From Anaspis maculata (taxonomy: Eukaryota > Arthropoda > Insecta > Coleoptera > Scraptiidae), in contig OX421962.1 in NCBI GenBank assembly GCA_949128115.1, positions 64,025,787 to 64,089,786 of the forward strand: a stretch of 64,000 nt of DNA, read 5' to 3'. Of this stretch, positions 21,901 to 34,179 are shown in pieces. Below the pieces are notes generated by a model. The model made no database searches, was not told the origin of the DNA, and was given only the letters and a program-made list of their open reading frames with translations. The first letter of the stretch is position 1. Every line of letters starts with the position of its first letter. The position numbers were made by a program, and so were the translations under genes.

Positions 21901-23172
21901 AATCATGAAACGGGACGTGGCAAGTTTCACAGAAGTTTACCGCGTGCCAGCCTTGTGCCGCATGTAGGAGCTCGGTGATTTTTGGTAAATGTGACGCTAT
22001 AGGGTGATTGCCGAAGTGATTGCATAAAGTTCGTTCACCTGATCACCGGAAGGCAGCGCAAGGATCGAGTTATGTTTTGACGTTTGTTAGGGAATTGCAT
22101 TGGGGCACATAACACATAACAGGTGTAAGGACTGTAAGGTGCATTATTAGAATGATTAGAACTCACAATCTCGATCTCGTAAACACCGAACAAAACAGTA
22201 TGTGAACAAAACACGTAGAAATGACAGTATTCACTGAGGTTGAGGTTAGTCCGGTTGACGTTGACTCCGACATGGATGAAACTTGACAGATGACAGTGAC
22301 ACTGTTGAGATTTTACCATAAACTAAAACTCCCTCTACATGCAATCACTCCATTGTCAGTAATATTACAGATTGTGACATCGAAAAAGGTGTCTCGCGCT
22401 TTACTGCTACAGCCAACCGAACAACGCCATCCAGCACCGCAACACCGCAACCAAAAGAGTGATAGGACGTTTCCGAGATGCAGACAATGTACCTATGTTG
22501 TAATACTGAAAACAAAACGGTTTCCTATAAGCACTGCTTCAGCGCCTCAGCCAGCCGAACAACCCCTTCCAGCACTGTAACCAAAAGACCAGATGAACTA
22601 TGTTTCCGAGGCGCATGCGATCTTGTCTCTTTTGTGCTGGCCATGTGCTCTTTGTCTCCCTTTATCATTTGCTTGTCGATTCACTGGCTCTTAAGGAAGA
22701 CCATTCTCTTGTTCTGCCTCAAACTCCAGTAATAAGAATTTGAATGCACCTGCTTCCGTTTCATCCCTGATCTGGTCTGCAGACTTTCAAATTTGGTAGC
22801 ACGTCACTCAACCTCAATTTACTTTACTGCGCCGTGTTTTCGACAGCTTGCGTTCCGAAATGCTGTCAGCTGAATTTTACAAACGTCAAGGAACTATCAA
22901 AATTTACCAGGTAAAATTTACACAAATCGGAACACGCTATTCGCCCCGTGCGAAGTACAGAGTGGGGGTAACGAAACCGATCACAGCGCTTTATGTGGAC
23001 AAAAAGAGCAACATTGATGGCTCGGCGCTGCGTGATTGGGCTGTCAATTTTCTGATGTTTGATGTCATTTATGTCAATTTGACAGTGGAAATAATTGAAA
23101 TAATTGACAACCAACTGTCACAACAGATGCAACGTGGTTGACTGACAGTTTGTCAATGACAAAGTCTATATT
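18946..23172. other. Unassigned DNA with minor duplications
   Basis: No gene or full repeat was recognised. A short direct duplication with 138-base spacing occurs at 22411 and 22549 (AGCCAACCGAACAACGCC against AGCCAGCCGAACAACCCC). A GATC-rich block precedes this stretch (18782-18945). Short ORFs, including a 110-codon one at 21486-21818, have no recognisable domains. Confidence 0.4.
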
Positions 23173-23288
23173 GGCCGCATTCGTAAGTCACAACAGTTGT
23201 GGAGCACTTCTACGCCATTGGTCAAAATTAAAATTTCGACGAATCGCGTGGAAGTGCTCCACAACTGTTGTGACTTACGAATGCGGCC
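23173..23288. mobile_element. Hairpin MITE with perfect 38-bp arms
   Basis: Left arm 23173-23210 starts GGCCGCATTCGTAAGTCACA. Right arm 23251-23288 is its exact inverted complement. The loop is 40 bases and similarity leaks a few bases into it (CACTTC.ACGC). The perfect arms suggest recent insertion or strong pairing-based homogenisation. Confidence 0.8.
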
Positions 23289-23699
23289 ATTGTCAAAGCA
23301 CTTAACCACAAAATAATGCCAGTTCAGGCCAGCGATCTGTCATTTATGACAATTCAGCCATCTGTAATTTATGACACGAGTGACGTTTTGCGCCTACAAA
23401 GTTGCGGACGCCAGGTGACGCTGGCGTCGTGCACGGTGCGAATAAATAATAATTGAAATATTACCTACTGTCGATTTATTGACGAATTTGTATTGCTCGA
23501 CAACACACAAGTTCGACGTCACTCTAATTCCAAGCAGATTTTGGTAAAAAATCCAAGTATGAAGACATTTGCATAAAAAATCGAAGGAATAAATTTTTTA
23601 CTACGATCCTGTATTTTCTTCACAAATGAACAAAGGCACTAGGACTACAAAGTCTCTTAGGATTCTCAAAGCACCTGTATCGTTTTGAAGCAGGTATTT

Positions 23700-25900
23700 A
23701 TTTTTTAGCGCATTTTCCATCTTGATGAAAATCGCTATTGCAACCGCTTTGTCCGTCCGTCCGTCCGTCCGTCCGTCCGTCCGTCCGTCCGTCCGTTCCT
23801 CGAACTCCTCCCAAACTAGACGACCTAGCTTTCTAATTTTTTCGCTGTTACATAGCTGCCACTCCCAAAGGAGGGCTAGGCTATATTGGATGTCTATATT
23901 GCGCCGCCAACATAGAGAAAACCGCCCCCGATAAACTTGAAATAACATAATATTGCACTTTCTACCAGACCTGATGCTCTGGTGTTCTCATTTTTTGAAT
24001 AATACATAGTTGCCACTTATAAACGTAAGCCAAGAAACATTCCGTCATCAATATGCGCCGCCGACATGAAAAAACTGCTAAAAACCGCCCCCAATCACTT
24101 TAAAATGAAAAACATAAACCCGAAGACATAGCGATCTGATTCTTTCGGTATATAAATAGCTGACTAAAGTGGGAAAGGATGGGCTACTTTTGGTTAGTCG
24201 CCGCCCCCAGATTCCGCCCCCCAAACGATAAAAAGTGCAATAAAATGAAAAACATAAACCCGAAGACATAGCGATCTGATTCTTTCGGTATATAAATAGC
24301 TGACTAAAAATGGGAAAGGATAGGCTACTTTTGGTTAGTCGCCGCCCCCAGATTCCACCCCCAAACGATAAAAAGTGCAACTTTCACAAATGTTACTGAT
24401 TGAGATGTTCCCTTAAACATTTAGGAACTGCCAACTCAAATTGTGCAACATTTGCTCAGCCGAACGCTGCCGCTCCCACACGCCGCCCCCAAAGTAACAG
24501 ATAAATGAAAAACATGAACCCAAAGACAAAGTGATTCAAGTTTTTTGCTATATGGATAGCTGACTAAAAATGGAAAAGGATAGGCTACTTTTGATATGGC
24601 GCCGCCTCCAGCTTCCGCCCCCAAAAGAAAAAAAGTGCAACATCCAACAATTTTCACTGACTTAGCTGATACTGTCACCTCGAACATTTAGAAACTCTGG
24701 ACTCAAACTGTGCAAGAATTTCTTCGCCAAACTCTGCCGCTCCCACACGCCGCCCCCAAAGTGAGAGATAAATGTAAAACATGAACCTGAAGACATAGCG
24801 ATCTAATTCTTTCACTATATTGATAGCTGACTGAAATTGGAAAAATATAGCCCACTTTTAATTAGCCGCCGCCTCCAGCTGCCGCCTCCAAACAAACAAA
24901 AAATGCAACTTTCACAATTTTCACTGATTGTCATATTTCCCTCACATTTAGGAACTTCCAACTCAAATTGTGCAACAGTTACTTTGTCGAATGCTGCCGC
25001 CCCCACACGCAGCCCTCAAAGTGAGAGATGAATGGAAAACATAAACCCGAAGACATAACGATCTAATTCTTTCGCTATATGGATAGCTAACTAAAAATGG
25101 GAAAGAATAGGCTACTTTTGACATGGCGCCGCCTCCAACTTCCACCCCCAAAAGAGAAAAAGTGCAACTTTCAATAATTCCCACTGAATTACATTTTAAT
25201 GTTACCTCAAACATTCAGAAACTCCCAACTCAAACTGTGGAAGAATTTCTTTGCCAAACTCTGCCGCTCCCACACGCCGCCCCCAAAGTAAGAGATGAAT
25301 GTAAAACATAACCCTGAAGACATAGCGATTAAATTGTTCCGCTATATAGATAGCTGACTAAAAATGGGAAGAGATAGGCCACTTTTGATTAGTCGCCGCC
25401 TCCAGCTCCCGCCCCTAAACAAAAAAATGCAACTTTTACAATTTTCATTGATTGTCATATTTCCTCAAACATTCAGAAACTCTCAACTCAAACTGTGCAA
25501 CAGTTACTTTGCAGAATGCTGCCACCCCCACACGCTGCCCTCAAAGTAAGAGATAAATGGAAAACATAAACCCGAAGACATAGCGATCTAATTCTTTCGC
25601 TATATGGATAGCCGACTAAGAATGGGAAAGAATAAACTACTGCTGATTAGTCGCCGCTCCCAGCTCCCGCCCTCAAACAAAAAAATATATTGATGGATAT
25701 ATTCATTGGCAAGTACCCCATTCTGATAACACAATATCACAATGAGTTTCGAGTGAAGAAAGTGGGCAAGGAATGGTGTTTCTCCTTCAACCAAATTTCT
25801 TTACGTTCACAATATGCCTCTTTGAGAAAATGCGCTACTGAGACTCACGCACGTGACGGCATACTCACTTGTTTATATCGTATGCTACAATTAGCTATAA
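23700..25900 (+). mobile_element. Helentron-like non-autonomous repeat with microsatellite and central tandem array
   Basis: The copy begins TTTTTTAGCGCATTTTCCAT, then AAAATCGCTATTGCAACCGC and a (GTCC)n run (23750-23796, about 11 units). It continues with an array in which ACATAAACCCGAAGACATAG or close variants recur at about 24107, 24245, 24506, 24770, 25031, 25297 and 25557. Spacing is about 260-266 bases except for a first half-unit of 138. It closes with a unique tail (about 25685-25900, TTCATTGGCAAGTACC..). A second copy at 55675-57030 has the same order with a shorter array. A conserved head, (GTCY)n microsatellite and central tandem repeats are typical of Helentron-derived elements (DINE/mini-me type); that class is inferred. 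Confidence 0.65.
23750..23796 (+). repeat. (GTCC)n microsatellite
   Basis: About eleven uninterrupted GTCC units. The sister copy at 55726-55745 has only about three to four, so the run is length-variable within the family. Confidence 0.95.
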
Positions 25901-25923
25901 CCAAAAAGATCCAGATAAGGGTG

Positions 25924-26085
25924 GGTTTAGCCAGCTTATTTAGCCACAAGTTTTAATTTCAGTTGTAAACGCAGCAACGCCCATTGGCTCTCATGAGCCA
26001 GCCTCCTCAGAACAGCCAATAAGCGATGCAGCGCTTACGACTAAAATTATAACTTGCGGCTAAATAAGCTGGCTGGCTGGAACGC
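25924..26085. mobile_element. Hairpin MITE, about 160 bp
   Basis: Left arm AGCCAGCTTATTTAGCC.CAAGTT..TTTTA reads inverted at 26036-26085 (TAAAATTATAACTTGCGGCTAAATAAGCTGGCT). The middle pairs too (GC.CCATTGGCT against AGCCAATAAGCG). The arms are imperfect. No ORF. Confidence 0.65.
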
Positions 26086-27345
26086 ACCTTGAAAGTGCTT
26101 GTGGTACGTCCTACGTCCTGATGATAAACATGTTGCATGTCAAGATATATTTCTTGAGGGAAATAAACTGTCCTGAGTTGGTAAGAACCTAGCAAAAAGG
26201 ATGACTACAAGTCTTCAAGTATCTACCTACCTACCTACTAAGTATGAATACACAAATATAGAATATAGAAATATAGGCCTGCTACTTCGCGACTAATTGC
26301 ATGCAAAAGACGAATGAAATGTTTGTATAATAGCTTACATTTAAAACCGACATTGAAATAAAACGTTGTGTATTTTCGAGGGCTCGAAAGACTCTCCACT
26401 AGGTAACAACCGCGGAGAAAAATTAGATCACTCGCGCATTGTATGACGCGAAGTCGCATAAAGTGGCAATTAGGCCACACAGCCAAGGAGACATGAAAAT
26501 TGAGGTTTTTTTTTTGATTTACTTTGATCTCTTCTGCAAGTTCCGGAGTAATGAACTGCGTGAATGTTGGAAGAGTAAAAGCGCGAGCATTGGGGTTGCT
26601 TGTCGGCTATGGCTGAGGCTATATTTCGCCGTTTTTACTCCGCTCTGCCACATTAATATATAAAACAGTCGCAAAGCAAAGTAATTCCCAAGGGAATATG
26701 TGACACGGCAGATGGGGAATGAATTATGGCCTACTGAAAAAGAGGACTTCATAAAATAATTATGATCACCACCCCATAAATTAGCACACCTGAGTTTCTT
26801 CCTAATGAGGTTGAGATATAGGCTACATGGAGTGGATACATAATGGATTGAGGTGCCACCCTGTACAATACCTTCAGATATAGATCGATCGATGCCATGC
26901 AACGTTAACTATGATGCCTCTTCGGGAGCACTCACTTATTATTCAACCTGTGTATTCTAGAGGGTTGGTAGGCACGCCAAGAAATTTGCAAGGGACAGGG
27001 TTCCTACACTTTAACGGCTCCGGAGGACCCATTTGGGACAATAATCCCAAATCCAATAACCAGATATCTAAGTAGATACTTGGACATATATTACAAGGTG
27101 TTTCCATTCCTAGACGATCATTAACTTGTTCTGTTATCAGTTGGTAGTAATATGACGAGTCAAACAAAACGGTTTGAAAATAAGATCTCAAGGTTTGTAC
27201 TACACTTTATCTACTCCCGTATCGTACTGGCCACTTTTCGACACGCAAATGCGTGTCGTACTGGCGCTCGACTATTATGACACTGAACGGCGTTGCTACC
27301 CCTAGAATTTTCCAATTTTTTTCAAATATTTTAGGCAAAATAGAT
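26086..27345. other. Unassigned DNA
   Basis: Nothing recognised. ORFs of up to 127 codons on the minus strand (26519-26902) have no recognisable domain or motif and are treated as chance. Confidence 0.35.
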
Positions 27346-27487
27346 AAAATAGTATATTGAACTCGTTTAATAAGACGTTTCGTCGCACTCCTTCCTTTGG
27401 GACCCTCCTCACTGCGTTCGTCGGGCCCCAAAAACAGTCGTGCGACAAACTTCGTCTTATTAAACTCGTATCATAATATACTATTTT
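27346..27487. mobile_element. Hairpin MITE, about 140 bp
   Basis: AAAATAGTATATTGAACTCG followed by TTTAATAAGACG..TCGTCGCAC (27346-27388) is mirrored by GTGCGACAAACTTCGTCTTA through AAACTCGTATCATAATATAC and TATTTT (27440-27487). The outer ends are AT-rich. The loop holds CCTTTGGGACCCTCCTCACT. Confidence 0.7.
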
Positions 27488-28506
27488 CTCTCAGTAACGC
27501 TCATCACATCTCAGTATTATGCTTCTGCAACACCGCTCATTTTATTTCCTAAAGAAAGAGTTACAGCTCGTATGTCGCTGCCATGTTTCAATCCTTTCGA
27601 CAATCCTGGACTTGACTGGCCAATCGGTCTAATTATTCGCGTGGTGTTTTTGTGATAAAACAGAACTTGACTGGACCTTCTCATTGATTAGTTTGACGTG
27701 TGCGTCAATTGATCAGTGTCATTCTCTCGGTGTGGCAATTTTTGAAACTCATCTGTGAAAATTCATTCATTAACAGAAACAGGAACTGGAGCAATCTGAT
27801 AGGGTTAGAATAATTTTCATATTATGAAGTAGAAGAATACATAGTGCTATCGGAAGCTACGCAGGTGATAACTGCCCATAAATTGAAGTGTGAATTTTTT
27901 CAATGTTTTTTCAAATATCTATGAAATTTTTGAAAACTGATCAGATTTTGAAACAGCTTCTATTATTTTGAAGATACACTGTTCTTTCTTCATGATCCAT
28001 CGGAATTTGAAACATTCATAGCAAATAAATGTCTCCACAAGGTGATGAAAAAAATGTGAAATTTTCTGCTCCTTCATCCTGGCGCAGGATATTTTGAAAT
28101 CACCCTATATATCATTCAGTGAACTTTGGAGTATCTTGGGTCCCGACTAGAAGAGGTCTAAAGGCGACAGGGAAGACATCTTGACGATGCGCGATGCAGT
28201 CTTCCATACATAATTTTTTTAAGTTTTCGGTTACCAAACGTGACGCGACTTTTTGGACACCTGTATTTTTCAAACTTTGGAAATCAATATTCAGTTGGTT
28301 CTAAAAGTCTTGGTATGCTGCAGATCAAGTTGTTGATCGGATATTGATTAATGTTTATCCACTTTCCTATACACTCACATTCAACAAGTTTTCTAAATTC
28401 AACACTTTCTCGTTATCTACAGTCGATTACCCTTTTCTTGGAATGCGATTATAATGATCAAACGGACTGCAATACGGCGATCTCGCTGGCTAGTCCATCT
28501 GAACAT
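27488..28506. other. Unassigned DNA between hairpin repeats
   Basis: No gene recognised. A minus-strand patch at 28440-28505 could be read as P-A-R-S-P-Y-C-S-P, reminiscent of the W-P-A-R-S-P-D-L-x-P motif of mariner-type transposases. It is too short to claim. Confidence 0.35.
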
Positions 28507-30133
28507 TAGTCCAGTCAAATTAAGCAAAAATCGGGTCAAACCGGAAATAAATTCGGAAGTTGACGAAATTTGGTGGATCGATACAGAATTTAACGTAGAA
28601 TAACATACTGAAATTCCCGATAATTCCAAGGCTTGGCTTTTTTTCTAGGGGCAATAAAAGAGCGCCATCCTTGAAATTTTTCGATTTTTTCTGGATAACT
28701 TGTAAACTATTACGTTTAGAACACAAAAACCAGCGAAGCAAATGTAGCCCGTTGAATTCCCAAAAGATCAGTACCAAATTCATTACTTTATGGTCAATAT
28801 TTTCCGAGATACAGCGTCTGCAAAAACGCAGTGAAAATTACTCAAAATTTATTTCCGGATTTTACGTAACAATCTGCATAGTGTCAGTTCAGTGGATGTA
28901 ACGTGGACAGCAAATGTGCGAATTCCAATGTGTTTTACATGTTTGGAAAGCCAATTCAACATTCGGTATCACACTTTTGTCTAAAAGTCGCCAACTTCAA
29001 AATGGTACTCTTCCTCGACCTTTGAAATCGATACTTGATGTTCCGAAGAATTCCCAAAAATCGATTTTTTCCATACCATGCCATTTTCCTAATTTTTCAA
29101 GTAGGGCAAAACCGTCCAGGGAACTTTATGAAGAATTGAATATCAAAAAAATAACATGTTTCGGAATCTTTTTCCCAGTGATGGTTCTTGAGTTATATGG
29201 GGTGAAAGACTGAAACGATCTATTTGGAAAAAATATAGATAGTCCGGCTAATAACTACTGAATACTGTACGGACCTTGCATTTGATGATACAAAATGCCA
29301 CTTAGCAGGCGTATTGAACATACTTAAGTACTTTCCACGTCTGCCAAGTGGCATCTTACACCTCAAATGCAAAGTCCGTATACAGTATTCAGCAGGTAGT
29401 GTCCGGACCACCTATCTTCTTTCTAACTAGGTCGTTTTAGTCTTTCAACCCATATAACTCAGGAACCATCACTGGGAAAAAGATTCCGAAACATGTTATT
29501 TTTTTGATATTCGATTCTCCATAAAGTTCCCTGGACGGTTTTGCCCTACTTGAAAAATTAGGAAAATGGCATGGTATGGAAAAAATCGATTTTTGGGAAT
29601 TCTTCGGAACATCAAGTATCGATTTCAAAGGTCGAGGAAAAGTACCATTTTGAAGTTGGCGACTTTTAGACAAAAGTGTGATACCGAATGTTGAATTGGC
29701 TTCCCAAACATGTAAAACACATTGAAATTCGCACATTTGCTGTCCACGTTACATCCACTGAACTGACACTATGCAGATTGTTACGTAAAATCCGGAAATA
29801 AATTTTGAGTAATTTTCACTGCGTTTTTGCAGACGCTGTATCTCGGAAAATATTGACCACAAAGTAATGAATTTGGTACTGATCTCTTGGGAATTCAACG
29901 GGCTACATTTGCTTTGCCGGTTTTTGTGTTCTAAAGATAATAGTTTACAAGTTATTCAGAAAAAATGGAAAATTTTCAAGGATGGCGCTCTTTTATTGCC
30001 CCTAGAAAAAAAGCCAAGCCTTGGAATTTTCGGGAATTTCAGTATGTTATTCTACGTTAAATTCTGCATCGATCCATCAAATTCCGTCAACTTCCGAATT
30101 TCTTTCAGGTTAAAACCTATTTTGACTGGACTA
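28507..30133. repeat. 1.63-kb palindrome, family Y, nearly identical arms
   Basis: The left end TAGTCCAGTCAAAT and right end TTTGACTGGACTA close two arms of about 700-800 bp around a centre near 29320. The centre is itself a smaller hairpin (about 29260-29395, GCCACTTAGCAGGCG against TCTGCCAAGTGGC). The arms encode the same chance 99-codon frame on opposite strands (28914-29213 plus; 29437-29736 minus) with only six residue differences, so the arms are about 97% alike. CAT occurs on both outer sides. Related arms occur at 44168-44935 and 45783-46310. The origin class is unknown; it encodes no recognisable transposase. Confidence 0.85.
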
Positions 30134-32413
30134 CATTTCAAGATCCAAGATCCCTGAGTGACGAATAGGCAAACAGATAATTGAGAAGGTACCATAAATT
30201 TACACTTTAAAAGTTGCCTTGTGAAATTCAGCCTGGGCGACACTTTAATCTATACCTAGAATATAATGAAGTGGCTGCTGCAAAAAAGCATTTTTTTTTT
30301 ATTAAAAAATCGAAAAGTACGTGTAGAGTTTTTGAAGATGGTGATGTATCCGAAATGTTTTTCAATAGGGAATTGAGTGTATGAGTATATTTACTTCCAT
30401 TGTAGTACAAGAAAGATAGATTCCAACCTCGGAAAAAATATGGACGTCCTGAAAATTTGATATTTTGTTCAGAATTGAGTGCTCTACAACATATCCAAAA
30501 TCGCCAAAAATCGCACCCGGGGGTTTTGAGTTATTGGAGGAGGGGTAGGTAAAAAATTGCTGGTAAAAATGGAGGGGATGGAACCTGTCAACCCATTAGA
30601 TGCGAATACATTATAGTTCGACGTATCATATCCCATTGATACCATTTCGGCACAAAAAGTGTTTATCATTGTTGAAGGGGAGTAGTGGGGGGGCGAAGCT
30701 CTGCTAGGTGGACCATTTTGTTTTTATGGCCATGTAGAACCGATCACGACAAGTTTGATATCTTTTCCGACTAAATTCAATCTCATGAACTTGTATCCGA
30801 TGTGTAAATTTGGATGAAAACAAGTTTAAACAAGTTAACTTGAGAAAACTTGTTTTTTCTTTGACAATTTTGACGAATTTTTTTTTACTGTTGGAGGTGT
30901 TCATTTCCAGAAAATTTCCAGGGACCATTGAATTGAAGTGTATTCTCCACAAAAATCATCCACTCGATGTATAATTTTGTTTCTCGAGTTCAAAAAATCG
31001 ATTTGAACTTGAGCCGGCGCGGCGCGTCGTCTACTACTGACCAGAACACTACAGCATGCACCGTTAAATGGAAACACCTCAAACTATTGAAGAAATAACA
31101 ACTCATCTTTGAAAATTGAAGGATCTGTGGAGAATTGAATTCCCTATAACATGAACAAAATCGCCATGAATCGCACTGCAGGGTTTTAAGTTATTCAAGG
31201 GGAGAAGTAACAGTTCATAGAGTATGAATCCTGTCAAAGTGTCCTCCTCCTCCTCGGATAACTCAAAATCCTGCATTGCGATTCATAGCGATTTTTTTCA
31301 TGGTATAGAGAATTCAGTTCTGCACAAATCCTCCAATTTTCGAGGATGATGTGTTATTTTTCCAATAGTTTGAGGTGTTTTCATTTAAAGGTGCATGCTG
31401 TAGTGTTCTGGTCAGTAGTAGACGACGCGCCGCGCCGGCTCAAGTTCAAATCGATTTTTTAAACTCGAGAAACAAAATTATACACCGAGTAAATGATTTT
31501 TGTGAAGAATACACTTTAATTTGATGGTTCCTGGAAATTTTCTAGAAACTAACACCTCCAACAGTAGAAAAAAAATTCGTCAAAATTGTCAAAGAAAAAA
31601 CAAGTTTTCTTAAGTTAACTTGATCAAACTTGTTTTCATCCAAATTTACACATCGGATACGAGTTCAGGAGATTGAATTTAGTCGGAAAAGATACCAAAC
31701 TTGTCGTGATCGGTTTTACATGGCCAGAAAAACAAAATGGACCACCTAGCAGAGCTGCGCCTCCCCACTACTCCCCTTCAACAATGATGGACACTTTTTG
31801 TGCCAAAATGGTATCAGTGGGATATGATACGTCGAACTATAATGTATCCGCATCCAATGGATTGACGGGTTCCATCCCCTCCATGTTAACCTGCAATTTT
31901 TTACCCCTCCTCCAATTGGCGAGTAACATTACCGATGGTGGCGCTGCTGATGCGCTTCGCATGTAAACAAACATGTCGGATAGTGCACGGATTGTTGCCC
32001 GCGCGTTCAAAAATCTTATCAGTAGTAAGCGGTTGTTCGGTGCCAAATCGGTGCGGTATTAGTTTAGTTATACTTATAGTTCATTCATTAAAATAATTGA
32101 TAAGTGGTAATTGTAAATTCGTGTCGCGTTAATTATAGTATTAGTTATACTTGTGAATTGTCTGCTTCCACCTAAAACTAAGTAGCATGGCTTCAACAAG
32201 TGGGGGTTAGGTACCTACCTAACACATGTGTGCAACCCTAACCCACCCCCAAAGGAGCGGACCAGACTTCTTGGCCCGCATAGAAAAGAATAGAATCAAT
32301 CGTTATACAGTCGTCGTCGTAGAAAGTCGTTTCGAATAGACGTGTGTGTCACAATGACTTGATGTGTCCACGCGCTAATTATTATAAATTGTGCAACCCC
32401 TTTCGCATCCACC

Positions 32414-33533
32414 CTAGGAGGATATAAGAATAGGGAGGGAAGGTCCGTCATAAAAAGTGAAGCCATGGAAATGTCATATCCGCCATCTTTGTACGCCCAA
32501 AATTTTTATCACTTTACCATTGAAACTGAATATTGCCACGTCAATTTCTGCGAGCTGTCGCTCTTGTCAGTGTCAGTCTATGACGCTTGTGCTGCACCAG
32601 ATCCAGCCACATCCTTCCTAAAGATGATCGTTGGATTTCAATTACTTCTACTTATTGGCATTTTCGTCACTAACTTCGTGGTAGGTGATAGTCCGTAGCA
32701 GTAGGAGTTCTACCAAGATAGGTACCTAGATACTTTTCATTGTAATTTTGCCATGGACCTTGGAGTCTACACAGCCCTTAAGATTGGGTGATGATAAGGT
32801 TTCCAGAGAGTACCTCTTTCACTGTTCAGTGTAGATCACAGAGTGTAGATCATCATTGGAAATGCTCATTTTCTGCTTATTATTTTTGGAATTTGCTGGT
32901 CATTCTCATCCTTGTCCAACCTTCTACTGAAACATCGGGCGACCTTATGCTACAGGTAGGCATCTTCTCTTCGGCTCGCATTGATGGGATATTCTTCATA
33001 CATCATATTGGGTGCTTTCCACCTAGACGGTACAAATACCACCAGACGGCACATGTTCCATGGTGTGGCACAAAATTTTAGGTGATCCAATGAACGGCGC
33101 AGAACCGAGTAGGAACACGTAGATGGAAAGCACCGTTTGGCACCCGCACATGCGTAAATGGCAGGTGTACCGAACTTGGGGCTAGGTGGAAAGCACGCAA
33201 TGTATCCAGCGCACGTAGCCTCTGTCTTTCCCACACCTGGGAAAGCTGATCTATTCAGCTCTTATAGATGAAGCACCACTCAAACAAGATTCAGGCACAA
33301 AGATCAAAGATATCAGGCAAGACTCATTTTATGACAACCAAAAAAATCTCAATAACCTCAAATAGTTTCAAATGATTTCAATAATGTCAATTCAAATTAC
33401 AAAAGTCAAAATACCCTTGAGACTAGATGCAATTTTTGGGCGTAGTTGCTACCTCACCCCTTACGTCACCCGGCTTCATTTCCCCCCGTCCACAAGCTGG
33501 GTTATACTCCCTCCCTATTCTTATATCCTCCTA
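32414..33533. mobile_element. Nested 1.12-kb element with perfect 26-bp TIRs and 9-bp target duplication
   Basis: TAGGAGGATATAAGAATAGG followed by GAGGGA (32415-32440) is exactly inverted at 33508-33533. The flanks carry the identical 9-mer GCATCCACC at 32405-32413 and 33534-33542. Weaker pairing continues inward (TACGCCCAAAA on both sides). No transposase is recognised inside, so it is non-autonomous. A 9-bp duplication is the hallmark of Mutator-like elements; P-type and hAT elements make 8. The MULE assignment is an inference. Confidence 0.8.
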
Positions 33534-33764
33534 GCATCCACCAGATGATCTACATAGGTAAGTCATGTCTTCTGTAGATTTTAGTGTGGAAGTTGTTTGT
33601 TTTGTTCGTTATTTGAGTCGTTTAGTAAAATCGGTCCTTCCAAGGTTTAATCATTCAGATTAACCAGATGGACAAAGGCAGCATCGTAATTACTGCCGAA
33701 CAGCGGTTTTTAATGCCCTCCAGACGTGAAACGTGGTTAATTACTATTGCGGTGGAACTCGAAA

Positions 33765-34163
33765 ATGGAAGAAGCGCAATTGAGTGTTATGGAGGTTTTC
33801 ATTTTCAATCACTTGATGGCCTCAACGGATTCTCGATGTATCGTGATGGGAGAGGAAATTCTGAAGTCACAATTTCTTGTGTTGTGTGGTCGAAAGCGAA
33901 CCGAATCAAGCACCAATTTAAACATAGACATATTTGGATTGTGTTCACAAACAAGCGTATTGTATGAATCTCCTCACGAGGTAACTGGGAATGTAATTAA
34001 AAGAAATAGTAGTAGCAGTTCCTGTGGAAATGGAACGTTTAAATGCACTTGCAAAGCAGGCCAGTCCGGGACATGCAAACATATCGCAGCTGTGCTTCTT
34101 CGATGCAGTCATATAAAGTTCCAATTTTCAGCGATACTCCCAGGCTTTTCTCTTTTCTCGTAG
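33765..34163 (+). pseudogene. SWIM zinc-finger protein fragment
   Basis: From ATG 33765 the frame contains G-E-E-I-L, L-C-S-Q-T-S-V-L-Y-E-S-P-H-E-V and then C-T-C-K-A-G-Q-S-G-T-C-K-H-I-A-A-V-L (about 34046-34099). The last stretch is the C-x-C...C-x-H signature of a SWIM finger. The preceding block has the spacing seen in multicopy SWIM-domain proteins of arthropods, some of which also carry a YqaJ-type nuclease. The nuclease part is absent and the frame runs into unrelated sequence after the finger. It is a fragment of a transposon-related gene, not a host gene. Confidence 0.6.
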
Positions 34164-34179
34164 TCATATTTTCCACAGT

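Noticed and set aside
23722..23934. ORF with repeated S-V-R-P units
   Set aside because: Direct translation of the (GTCC)n microsatellite.
24078..25311. Series of short Cys/Gly-rich ORFs
   Set aside because: They are translations of the 263-bp tandem array in the Helentron-like repeat, repeated in register with the array.
23750..25700. CRISPR array
   Set aside because: Units of about 263 bases with no short conserved repeat and unique spacers; the context is an insect mobile element.
28440..28505. Mariner transposase motif on the minus strand
   Set aside because: Only about ten residues resemble the W-P-A-R-S-P-D motif and a stop interrupts it.
28914..29213. 99-codon ORF with a near-identical partner at 29437-29736
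   Set aside because: Opposite arms of one palindrome; composition and lack of motifs fit noncoding repeat.
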